Source: Narthecium ossifragum (Eukaryota > Streptophyta > Magnoliopsida > Dioscoreales > Nartheciaceae). From it: DNA of 64,000 nt. Under the pieces are notes generated by a model, which did not search any database, was not told the DNA's origin, and saw only the letters and a list, made by a program, of their open reading frames with translations. A program made the translations under genes and the position numbers. Where the stretch lies: contig OY986972.1 of NCBI GenBank assembly GCA_963920575.1, positions 15,108,502 to 15,172,501 on the forward strand. Direction: 5' to 3'. Positions 10,492-21,741 of this stretch are shown here, piece by piece (within the stretch, counting starts at the first letter, position 1; each line of letters opens with the position of its first letter).

Positions 10492-11320
10492 GGATACTTA
10501 GGGTTATCAAAGGGGATCTTTTGGAGGACTTTTCTGGAGCATCTGGAGGAGAGGAAGCCGCGTTAGGGTTTTGTTTTCTTCGTCTTTCTTTCTTTATTTT
10601 TCTTTGAACACTTTTGTCGTCTTCATGATGAACATGAGTGGCTAGTTTCTTTTCTAAGGTACCGATGTAGCCCTAATTGAATCATTCTATGATATTGGAT
10701 CATATTTATTTAATTAGTTTATATTTCTTGTTTCATTCATTATTATAACAGAGATCTTAAATACCTTTATCTGGCCAATAAAAGTATTATAGATTGTTTT
10801 ATGTGAGATTCGGCGAGGGTTCATTCCCTAATCTTGCAGGATCTATGAATGAATGAGATTTAGTCGAGGCCGGGTTCAAGCTAAGACACTTCTTGGTTCT
10901 TAATTGTTCTTCAGAACGTAATGGATTCTTGGTTAACACTTAGTTATGGGTTCATTAACTAGGGTTAATTGGGGGTACTTGGTGAATACCGGGATCGAAC
11001 GGATCATCATACCGGAAGAACGAGCCCTTGGAATTAAACTGGAATCTTGATTGATTCAATACATAGAATGAGGATGTTATGGTGAAATCGGAACCTTAGT
11101 ATTCATCCATCATATTTCCATCGTTTTCTTATTTCGTTATTAGATTTTCTATTCTCAATACTTCATATCTCTTATTTTCCCTTCCTTATTTTCTTTCTTT
11201 TCTGTTCTTTAGCGTTTTACTCTAATAATCTCTACAAATCTCTGTGGGTACGATACTCGTCTTGCTACTATACTAATTGCACCGATTCGTATACTTGTGA
11301 GATATAAAATTTATTCATCA

Positions 11321-12170
11321 CACTACTACATTTATCTTAAAGAGTATTGGTTTTATTTTTGAGTGCCTGCGACAGCACATCACCACTGGTCCGAGGATGA
11401 TAGGGGGTGGCTACCTTATGTGTGATAGAATACTTTCTATGAAGGGAATCAAAATTTTGATTATTAAAATGAGAACCACCATCGCTAATAATCCCACGAG
11501 GACAACCAAATTGAGAAGAAATATTACTTTGAAGAAATTTAATCACAAATTTATAATCATTTGATTTGGTTGCGATGGCTTCTACCGATTTAAACACATA
11601 GTCAACAGCTGCAAGGATATACTGAAAACCAAAAGAAGGTAGAAAGGGACCTATGAAATCAATAGCCTAGATATCAAAGATATCGACAACTAAAATCGGA
11701 GTCTGAGGCATCTCATTTCTACAATGGATATTTCTAGTTTTCTAACATCTAATACAAGATTGGCAAAAATTATGAGAATCTTTAAAAATCTTCGGCCAAT
11801 AGAATCCGCATTGAAGAACATTTACAACGATTTTCTTTCCTGAAAAGTGACCACCGCATGCATATGTATGACAGAAAGTAAGAATATCATGAACTTCTGA
11901 CTCAGGCACACATCTTCTAATGACTTGATCAGAACAATGTTTAAATAACTCAGGGTTTGCCCAAATATAATATTTAATATGAGAAAAGAATCGGTCCTTA
12001 TCATTTTTAGACCAAGAGTCAGGAAGCTTGCCTGATACAAGATAATTGACTATATGTACATACCAAGGCTGTGAAATGCGAGTAACCTCAAAGAGGGTCT
12101 CGTCTGGAAAAGAAGCACTGATAAGTGTTTTATCAAGAATATGTTTCAAATGAATGTGGGACAAGTGATC
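11321..12170 (-). pseudogene. pol: Athila-like integrase fragment, inverted (element 3)
   Basis: Read on the minus strand this continues from RNase H. A histidine-rich zinc domain ([14 protein letters not shown], then CQSCIRC) lies near 11885-11745, and a catalytic-core piece with IISDGGSHFNN and YHPRTSGD near 11490-11385. The first catalytic Asp region lies in the broken stretch 11742-11598. The frame is lost around 11740, and the C-terminal part with the catalytic Glu is missing. The fragment ends about 16 bp before the end of the element 2 LTR at 11320, so a deletion or insertion junction lies there. Confidence 0.8.
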
Positions 12171-13346
12171 TACAACTATATTTTCTGAACCTTTTTTATC
12201 CCTAATGTGAAGATCAAATTCTTGCAATAGCAAGATCCATCGAATCAGTCTAGGTTTGGCATCCATTTTGGCTAAAAGATATCTAAGAGCAGCATGATCA
12301 GCATAGATAAGGATTTTAGAACCTAGGAGGTAGGGACGTAACTTTTCTAATGCGAAAATTACTACTAATAATTCCTTCTTTATAGTAGTATAATTTAATT
12401 GAGATTCAGAGAGGGTCTTACTAGCATAATAAATCACATGTGGAATTTTATTCATACGCTGTCCTAACATAGCTCCTATGGCAGAATCAGAAGCATCACA
12501 CATGAGTTCAAAAGGTAAAGAATAATCAGGGGTATGAACTATAGGCGTGATTGACAATAAATCACGATTGGTCTTAAAAGCAGTCAAACAAGCATCATTG
12601 AAGACAAAATGGACATCATTGGCTAACAATTCACACAAGGGTCTTGAAATTTTAGAAATGCCTTTGATGAATCGACGATAAAATCCAGCATGATCTAAGA
12701 AAGAACGAATTTGAAGTACAGATGTCGGTGGAGGTAAATTAGCAATTAATTCCACTTTGGCCCTATCAACTTCTATAGCATGTTTAGAAACAATGTGACC
12801 ATGAAGTGACTCTTTTCACAACTAAGAGCTAAATTAGTTTTATGCATCGATCAAGAACTTTAGAAAGATTGTCTAAACAAGAATCGAAAGAATTTCCAAG
12901 CATAGAAAAATCATCCATAAAGACTTCAAGAAATTTATGAATCAAATCAGAGAAGTTGATCGTCATACACCTTTGGAAAGTTACTGGTGCATTACAAAGA
13001 CCAAAAGGCTTCCCATGGTAAGCAAAAGTACCAAAAGGATATGTGAAAGTAGTCTTCTCTTGATCTTTAGGATCAACTGCAACCTGGTTATATCCAGAGT
13101 ATCCATCTAGAAAACAATAATAAATATGACCAGAAAGTCTTTCCAATATTTGATGAATAAAAGGTAAGGGAAAATGCACACACGCCATTCTGTAGTCTGG
13201 TCCATCGGGATCTGCTCACCAGTCTCATTTCCTACAACTATTAGGCATGATTTCCTAGGAACTATTTGTGTAGGGCAGACCCATTGACTATCAGAAATTG
13301 GGTAGATAATTCCTGCATCTAGAAGTTTCACTACCTCCTTCTTCAC
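12171..13346 (-). pseudogene. pol: Athila-like reverse transcriptase and RNase H, inverted (element 3)
   Basis: RT begins with the KKEVVKLLDAGIIYPISDSQWV motif near 13340-13280. It continues through FGLCNAPVTFQRCM and the active site FMDDFSMLG near 12930. RNase H shows [14 protein letters not shown] near 12510-12470 and [11 protein letters not shown] near 12305. The reading breaks near 13170 and near 12830-12755, so at least two indels are present. It lies in the opposite orientation to elements 2 and 4 and has no LTR of its own in the window. Confidence 0.85.
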
Positions 13347-13717
13347 CGCCTATTTCATATTTGGATTGAGGCGGCGTTCCATCTCCCTAATAGTTTTGGA
13401 TTCATCTTCAAGATGAATTCTATGCATGCAAATTGAAGGGTTGATGCCTTTCAGATCGGTCACTGACCATCCTATGGCTTTCCTATGAACTTTCAGAACC
13501 ACTATAAGTTGACTCTCCTGATCACTCGAAAGGGAAGAAGAGATGATAATGGGAAGAGAGGAATATGACCCTAGGAAAACATATTTTAGCGTTTTATGCA
13601 TTAGTTTTAATTCTAAATCACATGGCGTTTCCAGTGAAGAAGGTGCAGATGTAGAAGAGAGCGGTGGAACGGGTTCAACCAACCAAGAAACATTTTATGT
13701 ATCCGTTGTGCACTGAC

Positions 13718-13800
13718 CGATGGATCCGGCGTCTAGTTGATCGGTCGATTCTCGGCCGATTGATCGGTCCTGTAGACGATCAATCGGTCGAGCCGATTCA
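13718..13800 (-). repeat. GATC palindromes inside coding sequence (array I)
   Basis: Inverted words CCGATTGATCG and CGATCAATCGG, with GGTCGA/TCGACC, cluster within 80 bp. Translation gives RPIDRLQDRSIGRESTDQ, out of character with neighbouring linker sequence. It is the only such cluster in the window that lies in a reading frame rather than an LTR. Confidence 0.65.
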
Positions 13801-14173
13801 TGTGTTTCAATGTCATCTTTTGATTGTGCAGTATCCATAATATATTCCATATCATTATTAGATTCATAATCATTCAAAATATCAGATATTTCATCAGAAA
13901 TCATATCATATGATCTAGCATCCACACATTCAGTCATCATCATCAGGCTCAGGTAAACATGCAGTTTTAAAAATATTCAATTTAACATGCATGTGACCAA
14001 AAGAAACATCCATCACACCAGTTGGATAGTTTATGCAGGCATTAGTAGTGGCAAAAAAAGGGACGTCCTAAGATAATAGGTACAGTCTTTTTGTAGTGGA
14101 CAACAGGTTTCATATCCAAGACAACAAAGTCAACAGGAAAGAAAACATTATCCACCTTAACTAAAATATCTTC

Positions 14174-14213
14174 TAAGATGCCACTCCCACTTGTAAGATG
14201 CCACTCCCACTTG
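14174..14213. repeat. 20-bp tandem duplication at a junction
   Basis: TAAGATGCCACTCCCACTTG occurs twice in a row, and a related word occurs again near 14278-14302. It marks the join between the inverted protease fragment and the unassigned segment to its right. Confidence 0.85.
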
Positions 14214-14577
14214 TTTTATGATCTTAGCATCCTTGACCACGATCATGATGACACTATTGATAGGTCATTGGATGAGTCACTCCCACTTGTAATATGCCAC
14301 TTGGATTCACATGGTGAATTACCTTTGGTGATACTACTAAGGTTAACCCTTCAAATCACGGCACTTACTGATTTTGGATATCAACGTGCTAGGGCACAGC
14401 CGCCAAGGGCGCGATTAAAAATCCCTGTCTTGTATATAGTAGTTTAGTTTCCTCAATTTGCTTTCTTGTATGCTTGAGAATGCTTGAGTTATTTTTATGT
14501 TATGTGCTTGCATGTTTGCTTTTATTTTCGATTGTTTTGCTTTTGTTTTTAGGTGCTCGAGCAGTTCCGACTTTCCC
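14214..14577. other. Unassigned segment, probably retrotransposon-derived
   Basis: An open plus-strand frame (14178-14447) reads HDHDDTIDRSLDESLPLV..., ending RARAQPPRARLKIPVLYIVV. I do not recognise it. After it comes T-rich leader-like DNA with TTTTGTTTTTAG near 14540-14552. No homology to the rest of the window was seen. Confidence 0.35.
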
Positions 14578-14589
14578 TTAGAGAACGAA

Positions 14590-14955
14590 TGTAACGCCCC
14601 GACCCTCCACTGGGCCTCGGCCCCGGGCTCCCGGTCCGACCAGGATCCACCCGAGGGCCCCACCCGACACAATATTGTCCGCTTTTGGGTCACCACAGAA
14701 ATCTGGGAAAACTTCCCAGTAGGTCACCCATCATGTGACTACTCCAGGTTGAGCACGCTTAACCATGGAGTTTTCTGACGGATCACTGTCAGCACGGCTT
14801 TAAAACGCGTTGTGTCTATTAAGGGCTTATTATATACTTATATCGAACCCCGGACCATACCCAGGCGTTGTGAGATTGCTTACCCGGCTACCCGACTCAG
14901 CCCCGCCCTCCAGGCATAGGCATCTTGTCCCACGGTAGACCCAGCGGGCCTCACA
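14590..14955 (-). mobile_element. Cassandra-type solo LTR (TRIM) with 5S rRNA-like core
   Basis: On the minus strand it starts TGTGAGGCCC and ends GGGCGTTACA, 366 bp in all. It is flanked by ACGAA (14585-14589) and ACGTA (14956-14960), a 5-bp target duplication with one change. It contains 5S rRNA-like sequence (14705-14790). Cassandra elements are small non-autonomous LTR retrotransposons of vascular plants defined by 5S sequence in the LTR. There is no second LTR, so this is a solo LTR. It interrupts the RNase H to integrase stretch of element 4, only about 10 bp from that element's 5' truncation point. Confidence 0.85.
14705..14790 (-). ncRNA. 5S rRNA-like segment within the Cassandra LTR
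   Basis: The minus strand reads like plant 5S rRNA from its GATCC..CAGAACTCC part through GTTAAGCGTGCT (internal promoter A-box region) to GATGGGTGACC..CTGGGAAG (C-box region). It is not a 5S gene: the 5' third is not recognisable and it lies inside TG..CA LTR ends. Retained promoter boxes suggest, but do not show, RNA polymerase III activity. Confidence 0.8.
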
Positions 14956-16158
14956 ACGTAGTTGCTGGTCACCTGTCAAGATTAATGGTGGAAGTAGCGG
15001 AAAATGAGCCACTGATCATAGATGACTTCCCTGATGAGCAACTCTTTTCAGTTACACAACTGCCCTGGTATGCGCACACTGTTAATTACTTAGCGACAAG
15101 TGAGATCCCTTCCTTTTGAAGTGCGCAGGATAAGCGTAGATTTTTTGTTGAGGTAAATAAATTTTATTGGGATGATCCTTGTCTGTTTAAGTATTGTCCT
15201 AACCAGATTATGCAGCGTTGTGTCCCTGATTATGAAATAAAAAGCATCATTACATTCTGTCACTCTCTTGCATGTGGAAGCCATTTTTCCATGAAACAGA
15301 CTGCCGTTAAAATTCTTCAATGTGGTTTTTACTGGCCTACTATGTTCCGCGATGTTAACATTTTCTACAGATCATGTGATCAATGCTTGAAATTAAAAGC
15401 CTTATCTAGACGTCATATGATGCATTTGAGTGCTATTCAAGCTGTAGAGATTTTTGATTGTTGGGGTATAGATTTTATGGGACCCTTTCCTTCTTCTTTT
15501 GGCTATTTATATATATTATTGGTTGTGGAATACGTGTCTAAATGGGTGGAGGCCAATGCATCTAGGAATAATGATCATTCAACTGTCATTAAGTTTCTTA
15601 AAGAGCATGTTTTGTCTAGATTTGGTAGGTTATTATTAGTGACCAAGGGTCATATTTTTATGACCGCTCTTTTGAGGCTTTGATGCGCAGGTATGGTGTC
15701 AGACATAAGGTTTCCACTGTTTATCATCCACAGACGAATGGCCAAGCTGAATTAGCCAACAGGGAGATCAAACAAATCTTAGAGAAGACAGTCAGGAACG
15801 GAAACTCCAGCTGTCTGAACTGGAGGAACTCAGGAATGATGCTTATGAGAGTTTCAGGATATTCAAGGAAAAAAGAAAGGTCTACCATGACAAGCGGATC
15901 CTAAAGAAAACGTTTCGAGAAGGGTATCAAATATATCTGTATGACGCAAGACTGCACCTACATCCTGGGAAGTTGCGATCACGATGGACCGGCCCCTTTA
16001 ACTTTAGTACAGTATTTGAGAATGGGGTTGTGGAGATTGAAGACCCGAAGGATGTGCGGCTGTTCAAAATCAATGGACAACGATTGAAGCGTATACCAGA
16101 GAAGGCGGCCACTGATGAGCATCATGTTTCTCTTGTAGACCCTGTCTACGAGGGATGA
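14956..16158 (+). pseudogene. pol: Athila-like integrase (element 4, 5'-truncated)
   Basis: It begins in the RNase H to integrase junction (AGHLSRLMVEVAENEP near 14966) and runs through the HHCC domain (HSLACGSHF near 15259, CDQCLKLKAL near 15378) and the core (WGIDFMGPFPSSFGYLY near 15463-15513, then YHPQTNGQAELANREIKQ near 15722-15775). The second catalytic Asp region is damaged by small deletions near 15625-15660, and about 130 bp between the core and C-terminal domain are missing near 15799 compared with element 5. It ends with the LRSRWTGPFNF C-terminal motif. There is an in-frame TGA near 15117. Confidence 0.88.
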
Positions 16159-17388
16159 CCTCTCTACTATCTATCATTTCCCTTTTTGATTAGGTTAGGT
16201 TGTTTTAGTTTGTTTGTTTTCATTCTCATTTGCTTTTGTTTGCTATGTTATGTTTTTAAGGATGATTGGACCACTGTCTGCCTTGCTTGAGAGATTCGGC
16301 CACCATGAGGAGCGTTGGGCAAGATTTTCAGCTATTTTGTCAGGTGGCCTGGCTCCTATTTAAATTTATAATTCTTGTCTATTTTATTTAAAATTTAAAC
16401 CCGCACCCTATTTTATTTTATTGTGATGATTACCACACATTAAGGACAATGTGAATTTCAGGTTTGGGGGTGTAGGCATGCATAACCTTATGGATGCTAC
16501 TTTGTGGGTCTAATAGTGTTGAATTGAGCATGTTGCTAGAAATTGTACATGAGCTGAAATTTTTATGCTTATTATACATGTTGCTTTCACATGGATTGCC
16601 TATACATTGATTGCATGCGTGATAACTTCAAGGTAGAACATCATGTTATTCACACACGAACACTTTATGTCTAGTGATAATTATACTCACTAGAGGAATG
16701 AGCATGCTATTGTCAATCTAGACCATGATTTCAACATTAGCAAGTGTTGAGTATTGCATGCAGAAGAAAAAAAAATAAAATAAAAAAAACTTCTGGAGCT
16801 TGATCAAGCTGTGCCTAAACGACTATTAGGTGATCTACTGAGTAACCGAGTGTTCTTGGCTCAGGAAGTGGGTAGCTCGCATAAAAATGTAGAACCACTT
16901 ATAGCTAAAAAAAAACTATTCAGTGTTTTGCTAAGTAACCGGATCTCTGCGCCTCAAGAAGCGGAGAGTGCTCGCATAAAAAGGCAAAATGTCTGATTGT
17001 TGAAGAAAAATAGAAAAATAGAAAGAGTATGTTGTACTTAAAGTGCGAGGGTTGGATTATTGGTCATGAAGATAGTAGTGTGTTTGGACTAATAGTGGGT
17101 AGAAGTTGCTTCTGTACGTAACATTTATTTGTCACGTCACATGTGTTCTTCTGGATGGTGATTAACATGTTTGATGTGTAGAAGTTGATTTCATATGTTG
17201 GTAGTATGTGTATGAGTTTATGAAGTTTTCATGCTCTGTACTGTATAAATCACTATTGACTTGATAAGGCAGGATTTTTATCATGCATGTCTACAGCCTT
17301 GATCTACAGCCTTGAACTATTAGTGTGCTTAATTATATTTTATGCGCTTTGAATTGCTAGAGACTAGCAATAAGCTGGTTGGGGGGTG
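16159..17388 (+). other. 3' untranslated internal region of element 4
   Basis: It holds the same landmarks, in the same order, as element 2. These are a T-rich acceptor-like tract ending near 16259, the perfect inverted repeat GGCCACC (16298-16304)/GGTGGCC (16343-16349), the hairpin-purine tract at 16437-16475, AGTAACCG repeats at 16830-17000, and the TTGCTAG-AGA-CTAGCAA hairpin with GGTTGGGGGGTG PPT at 17353-17388. No protein is encoded. Confidence 0.75.
16437..16475 (+). promoter_or_regulatory. Hairpin plus second polypurine tract, element 4
   Basis: ACATTAAGGACAATGT is followed by AGGTTTGGGGGTGTAGG, nearly the LTR-adjacent tract of the same element. Confidence 0.6.
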
Positions 17389-19173
17389 TGATGAGTGCAT
17401 AAAATTGCACTCTGATGATGAATGAGAGCATTTTATTTGCTGAGTTTTCATGATTAATATAGATGATTTCGTCCGTATATGTTGTTTCACAAAGTTATTT
17501 ATATTATGCAGAAAATTGAAGAAAAGATGGGATTTTAATGCCAAAACTGTACCTTCTTGGAACGAACCATACGATGTGCCATACATGGTTGGAAAGCTCT
17601 AGAAGTCTAGTTTCCGAGTGTTTTTACGGTCTGTGATTTGAAGTTTCCTAGAGAAAGATATGCCATTTTTAGTACGAGAGGTGCGGGAGCAAGCAGCTAC
17701 GGAAGAAGAAGATCAATCCGATCCCAAATAAGATCGATCAATTGTTGTGCTCAGATGCTGACAGAGAGTTGATAGAGAGCTAGTTTCAAGACGATCGATC
17801 CTTTTCCCTATGAAAATCGATCTTAGTCAGGGCGACCCAGGTTACACCAAAAGAGGAGAAATACAGTTTCGTTAACTGGTACGAAAATATTCGGAACATA
17901 TTCTCTGGAAGTCGAAATATTCTGAAATTTGAATACATGATAGAAGGCTCAGAGATATACAACTTTTATGTTGGACATTTTGTGAGATTATGGATGGTGT
18001 GATAGAAGATTTAAAGAATAGATGAAGTTAGACAAGCTGGAAAACCGTTCTGTCGAAGCTGAGAAGAATATTCGTCAAATATTCCATATAACTAAGAATA
18101 TTATGAAATCTTCGGGATCTGGTAGAAGACTTCGAAATCTACAAGTTTCTTGTTGAGTAAGTTTCCCAATTCCGTCTGTATTGGACTCAGTTGCGATCAG
18201 AATAGGGCTCCTAGGATTAATTCAGGAAATCCGAGTTGCACCAGAAGTCCAACTCAACTAAAACCCTAATTTCGGGAGTTCCCATATATATATGGTTATT
18301 TTAATCTGAAATTTGGCTGGTCTCAAGGGGGTTTTCTACAGAGCTTTGAAGGGGAGAAAGGCAAGGAAGAAGATGAAGAAATCTCCATCCATGGCCGAGT
18401 AATTCACGGGCATGGCGGACGGATGATCTAGCGAGGATTAGGGTTTCTTCTTCATCATAGTTCATAGTTTTAATCTTTATTGTTAAACTATTTTCTATGT
18501 ATTGAATCTTCAAAGATTGTTTTCAGATTATAGATTCATATGTGAATGATTAATATTATGAATCCAGTCATGCTTCTTTCATGATCTTATAATCCCATAA
18601 TTTTATCTATTGTTTACCTACTTTATCTCGTGAAATCTTTGTTATGCATTGCCGATTGTGGGAGTTGGTATTGTATATTCTTAGAGATCTGGTTAGATAG
18701 AGTTAGGGCTTTGTCCCGATGAACCTTTGCTATACGTTGCATGTAGTGACAGCCGGTATCATATATTTTTAGGTTTGGGTTGGATGAAGTGAGAACTATA
18801 ATACGGAAGAATCAATCATAGAAAGAGACATTTATGTATTTTGTTAGATTCATAATTCCATATCTTCCGATTAAGGTGATTAGGATGTGAATCCCTTAAC
18901 TGAGTATTGAATGAACCATTGGTAGAAGAAGAACCTAAGTCCGAGTGAAGTGATTCCCAATGCCTAGCCTTATCAAAATCCTGATATCTTTAGTTAATCT
19001 TGAATTATCATTAAAGCCTTTGATCTAATTTAGTTAATTCTTAAGTTCTCGGTTCTCTTCAATTCATTGTTATTTGCATTTTGGATATTTTCTGCTTGTC
19101 TCTCTTTGGGTTCGACCTCTCTTATGCTATACTGCACTGCGATCGCTGTGCGTGACACATTTGAGCGACATCA
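17389..19173 (+). repeat. LTR between elements 4 and 5
   Basis: It is 1785 bp with TGATG/CATCA ends. A PPT lies on its left and a tRNA-Asp primer site on its right, so it is both the 3' end of element 4 and the 5' end of element 5. The first 300 bp resemble the element 2-type LTR start. A GATC palindrome cluster follows at 17710-17825. Bases about 17870-18290 resemble the solo LTR at 33302-34735. The 3' half (about 18400 on) matches the 3' half of the LTR at 31151. It is therefore a mosaic. Confidence 0.88.
17710..17825 (+). repeat. GATCGATC palindrome cluster (array C)
   Basis: AAGATCGATCAATT, ACGATCGATCC and AAATCGATCTTAG lie within 115 bp. It takes the place held by GTCGAC words in the related LTRs at 9856 and 31151. 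Confidence 0.75.
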
Positions 19174-19178
19174 GAAAT

Positions 19179-19196
19179 TGGTGCCGTTGCCGGGGA
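19179..19196 (+). promoter_or_regulatory. Primer binding site, tRNA-Asp type (element 5)
   Basis: TGGTGCCGTTGCCGGGGA, one mismatch from the site at 6224, starts six bases after the LTR. Confidence 0.85.
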
Positions 19197-19428
19197 GACG
19201 GTTCAGAAAAGCGCCAGAATCATCAGATCACGATGATTGAAGTCATCGAAAGCGGTAACTTCGTACATTTTCTTTTGTCTTTATTTCTTTATTTGGGCTT
19301 TGATTTTCCTTCTCTATTAGGATTGTTTTCTTTTATTCGGTTTTAGTTAGTAAGCTTAGTTTCAATTATTGTTTTTGCTTATTTTCTTTAGCTGGTTTGC
19401 ATCTTTTGGACTGCGTGTTTGTTGGTGT

Positions 19429-21225
19429 ATGCCTCGGTATAAAGAAGAACTAGGCAGATTTGCTAGACGTCCCGAGGGTGATTCTGAAACTTCTGATAGT
19501 GAGACATATATTGTTGATCTCTTTAACGCACAGTCACAAACTTCACATCATACATTCATTATGGCTGAGCACAAGGAAGAACAAGCTCCTAGGAGTTTGC
19601 AAGAATATTTGCATCCCAAACGCACTGCTACACCTTCATGCATCATGTTTCCACCTAATGCAGCACATGTTGACTTTAAACCTGGCATGATTCAGTTGCT
19701 TCCTATCTTTCATGGGTTGGAAAATGAAAATCCCTATATGCATATTAGGGAGTTTGAGGAAGTAGTAGCGACCTTCCATGGCCAACCAGGTGCACTAGAT
19801 ATGATCCGACTTAAGTTCTTTCCCTTCTCACTGAAGGATAGAGCGAAGAGTTGGTTATATTCCCTGAGGCCACAATCTATAGGATCTTGGGCTGAAATGA
19901 CACATATATTTTTCAATAAGTATTTCCCACAAGACAAGACCAATGCACTTAAGAGACAGATTTCGACCTTCACACAGAAGGATAGTGAAGCTTTGTATCA
20001 GGCATGGGAACGATTTAAAGACATGTTGAATTTATATCCTCATCATGAATATGAAAGTTGACGTCTTGTTAGTTATTTCTATGATGGTTTAACTGTTAAA
20101 GAACGCCAATTTATTGAGATGATGTGTAATGATGAATTTTTACAAAAAGATCCTGATGCAGCAATTGAATATTTGACTGAGCTTGTTGAGAAAGCTCATA
20201 CATGGGCTGGACCGAGTGCAACAGAAGGTACAAACAGCGCCAGACTACCACCGCAGCAACAAGGTGGAGGAATTTATCAACTGCGAGAGGAGGATGCACT
20301 CAAGGCTAAAGTGGAGAGTCTAACAAGGGAGTTGGAGCTATTAAAGACCAAAGATATGATGGCAGCCCGGACCTCTCCATAAAACGAACCTATAAGGCCG
20401 GTTGGCCCGTGTGCGATATGTCAGGGTGTGGACCACCAGATTGACGGTTGCCCTACTTATGTTGAGATGAGAGGTGTGTACGACGAGCATTGCAACGCTG
20501 TAGGCGGATTCAGGAGGCCATACACTCTTTACTCGGAAACGTATAATCTAGGATGGCGAGAGCATCCGAACTTCAGCTGGAAGTTGAACGCTCCACAAAG
20601 CAATGAGCATCATCAACCACCACCTAATAAGCCTTTTTCTAACCTTCCTTATCATGCATCTATTTTTCCTAGGCCTACATTTAATGATAGTTTACATGAA
20701 CTGAAATCTATGATTGTGCAGGAATCGAAGGAAAGAAAGGAGGATATTCAAGTGATTAAGAGCCAGATCACAAAGCTAACAAACTCATTGAGCATGCATG
20801 AACGAGGGAAGTTCCCAGCTCAATCTCAACAGACTCAGGTATCGAGTGCTGAGCAAAATAATGTGAAGGAGATGAACGCCGTAACTATAAGAAGCGGGAA
20901 AACAACAAAAAGCCCTTCAAAAGAGCCCACCGAACCTCCTATTGTTGTTAAAGAAGAGGACCGTATGGAGGAGAACCATGCAGAGGCCGATCATCCAGAT
21001 GGTCCTACGCCATGTGACTTTAAGGTATGTGTCCCTTTCCCTCAGGCATTGAAATCCACTAAATTGACTATGGAGCCCAACAGCGAGGTTTTGGAGCATC
21101 ATCGGCAGGTTAAGGTAAACCTTCCTCTTTTACATGTTATTAAGCAAAATCCTACATATGCTAAAGTGATTAAAGATTTATGCACTATGAAGAGACGACA
21201 TCATGTAAAAAAACTGCATTTTTAA
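19429..21225 (+). pseudogene. gag: Athila-like gag (element 5)
   Basis: The ATG at 19429 begins MPRYKEELGRFARRPEGDSE. The gag domain follows (FKPGMIQLLPIFHGLENENP near 19675, FFPFSLKDRAKSWLYSL near 19816, ALYQAWERFKDMLNLYPHHEY near 19990), then SYFYDGLTVKERQFIEMM. A coiled-coil-like KAKVESLTRELELLKTKD lies near 20302. The CCHC knuckle CAICQGVDHQIDGC at about 20410-20451 is intact, followed by the Athila NLGWREHPNFSW motif near 20545. In-frame stops at 20059-20061 (TGA) and 20380-20382 (TAA) break it, with a TAA at 21223. The next product is the protease. Confidence 0.88.
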
Positions 21226-21741
21226 CAGAGCAGGTTAGTGCACTGCTTCAGCATAGGATTCCTCCTAAATATAAGGATCCAGGCTGTCCTACTGTGTCCT
21301 AGTGTTAATTTGATGTCATATTCTGTTTACTTGCAACTTCGTTTAGGACAGATTAAATCGACATCTATAGTTTTGCAACTGGCAAATAGATCCACGAAGT
21401 CTCCACGAGGAGTAGTAGAGGATGTGCTTGTTCAAATAGATAAATTTTATTATCCTGTTGATTTCTTAGTCTTGGATACTCAGGCTGTAGTAACTGCTGA
21501 TTCCAGAAATCCTATTATTTTAGGTAGACCATTTTTTGCTACTGCTAATGCTATAATTAATTGGAGGAATGGCTTAATGAAGTTAACTTTTCGGAATATG
21601 ACTTTAGAAATTAATGTTTTTAATGTTGCTAAGCAGCCTGATGAGGATGATAAATGCCAGCAGACTTATCAGATTGATTTGCTCACTGAAGAGGAGTTTG
21701 CTACCACTAAAATTGATTTTCTCGAAATTAGATTTGGATAA
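21226..21741 (+). pseudogene. PR: Athila-like aspartic protease lacking its active-site loop (element 5)
   Basis: The protease body is clear (SVNLMSYSVYLQLRLGQIKS near 21302, IILGRPFFATANAIINW near 21513). Between GCPT and SVNLM the segment that should hold the DLGA catalytic Asp is gone: about 50-60 bp are missing near 21288-21303 relative to the element 2 protease. The frame is also shifted there. It cannot have been an active protease. Confidence 0.8.

Larger units (their letters stand above)
9856..11320 (+). repeat. Right LTR of element 2
   Basis: It is 1465 bp long with TGATGAAT/ATTCATCA ends. It follows a purine tract directly. It holds a cluster of GTCGAC-centred palindromes at 10196-10434, then a TATA box, then a transcribed-looking pyrimidine-rich R/U5. 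The first 330 bases and last 120 bases match the shorter LTR at 5746-6217 almost exactly. Confidence 0.92.
13347..14213 (-). pseudogene. PR-pol: Protease C-terminus and protease-RT linker, inverted (element 3)
   Basis: The minus strand gives the retropepsin C-terminal part (DILVKVDNVFFPVDFVVLD, then IILGRPF near 14070) followed by a one-base gain in a T run near 14055. An acidic linker and the pre-RT segment (SVTDLKGINPSICMHRIHLEDE near 13475-13400) follow. The linker contains an Arg/Asp-rich stretch encoded by GATC-centred palindromes at 13718-13800. The protease active-site loop upstream is absent: near 14174-14213 a 20-bp unit is tandemly duplicated and homology stops. Confidence 0.75.

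Noticed and set aside
14705..14790. A genuine 5S rRNA gene
   Set aside because: Only about two thirds of 5S is recognisable, and it lies within TG..CA LTR ends with a target duplication.
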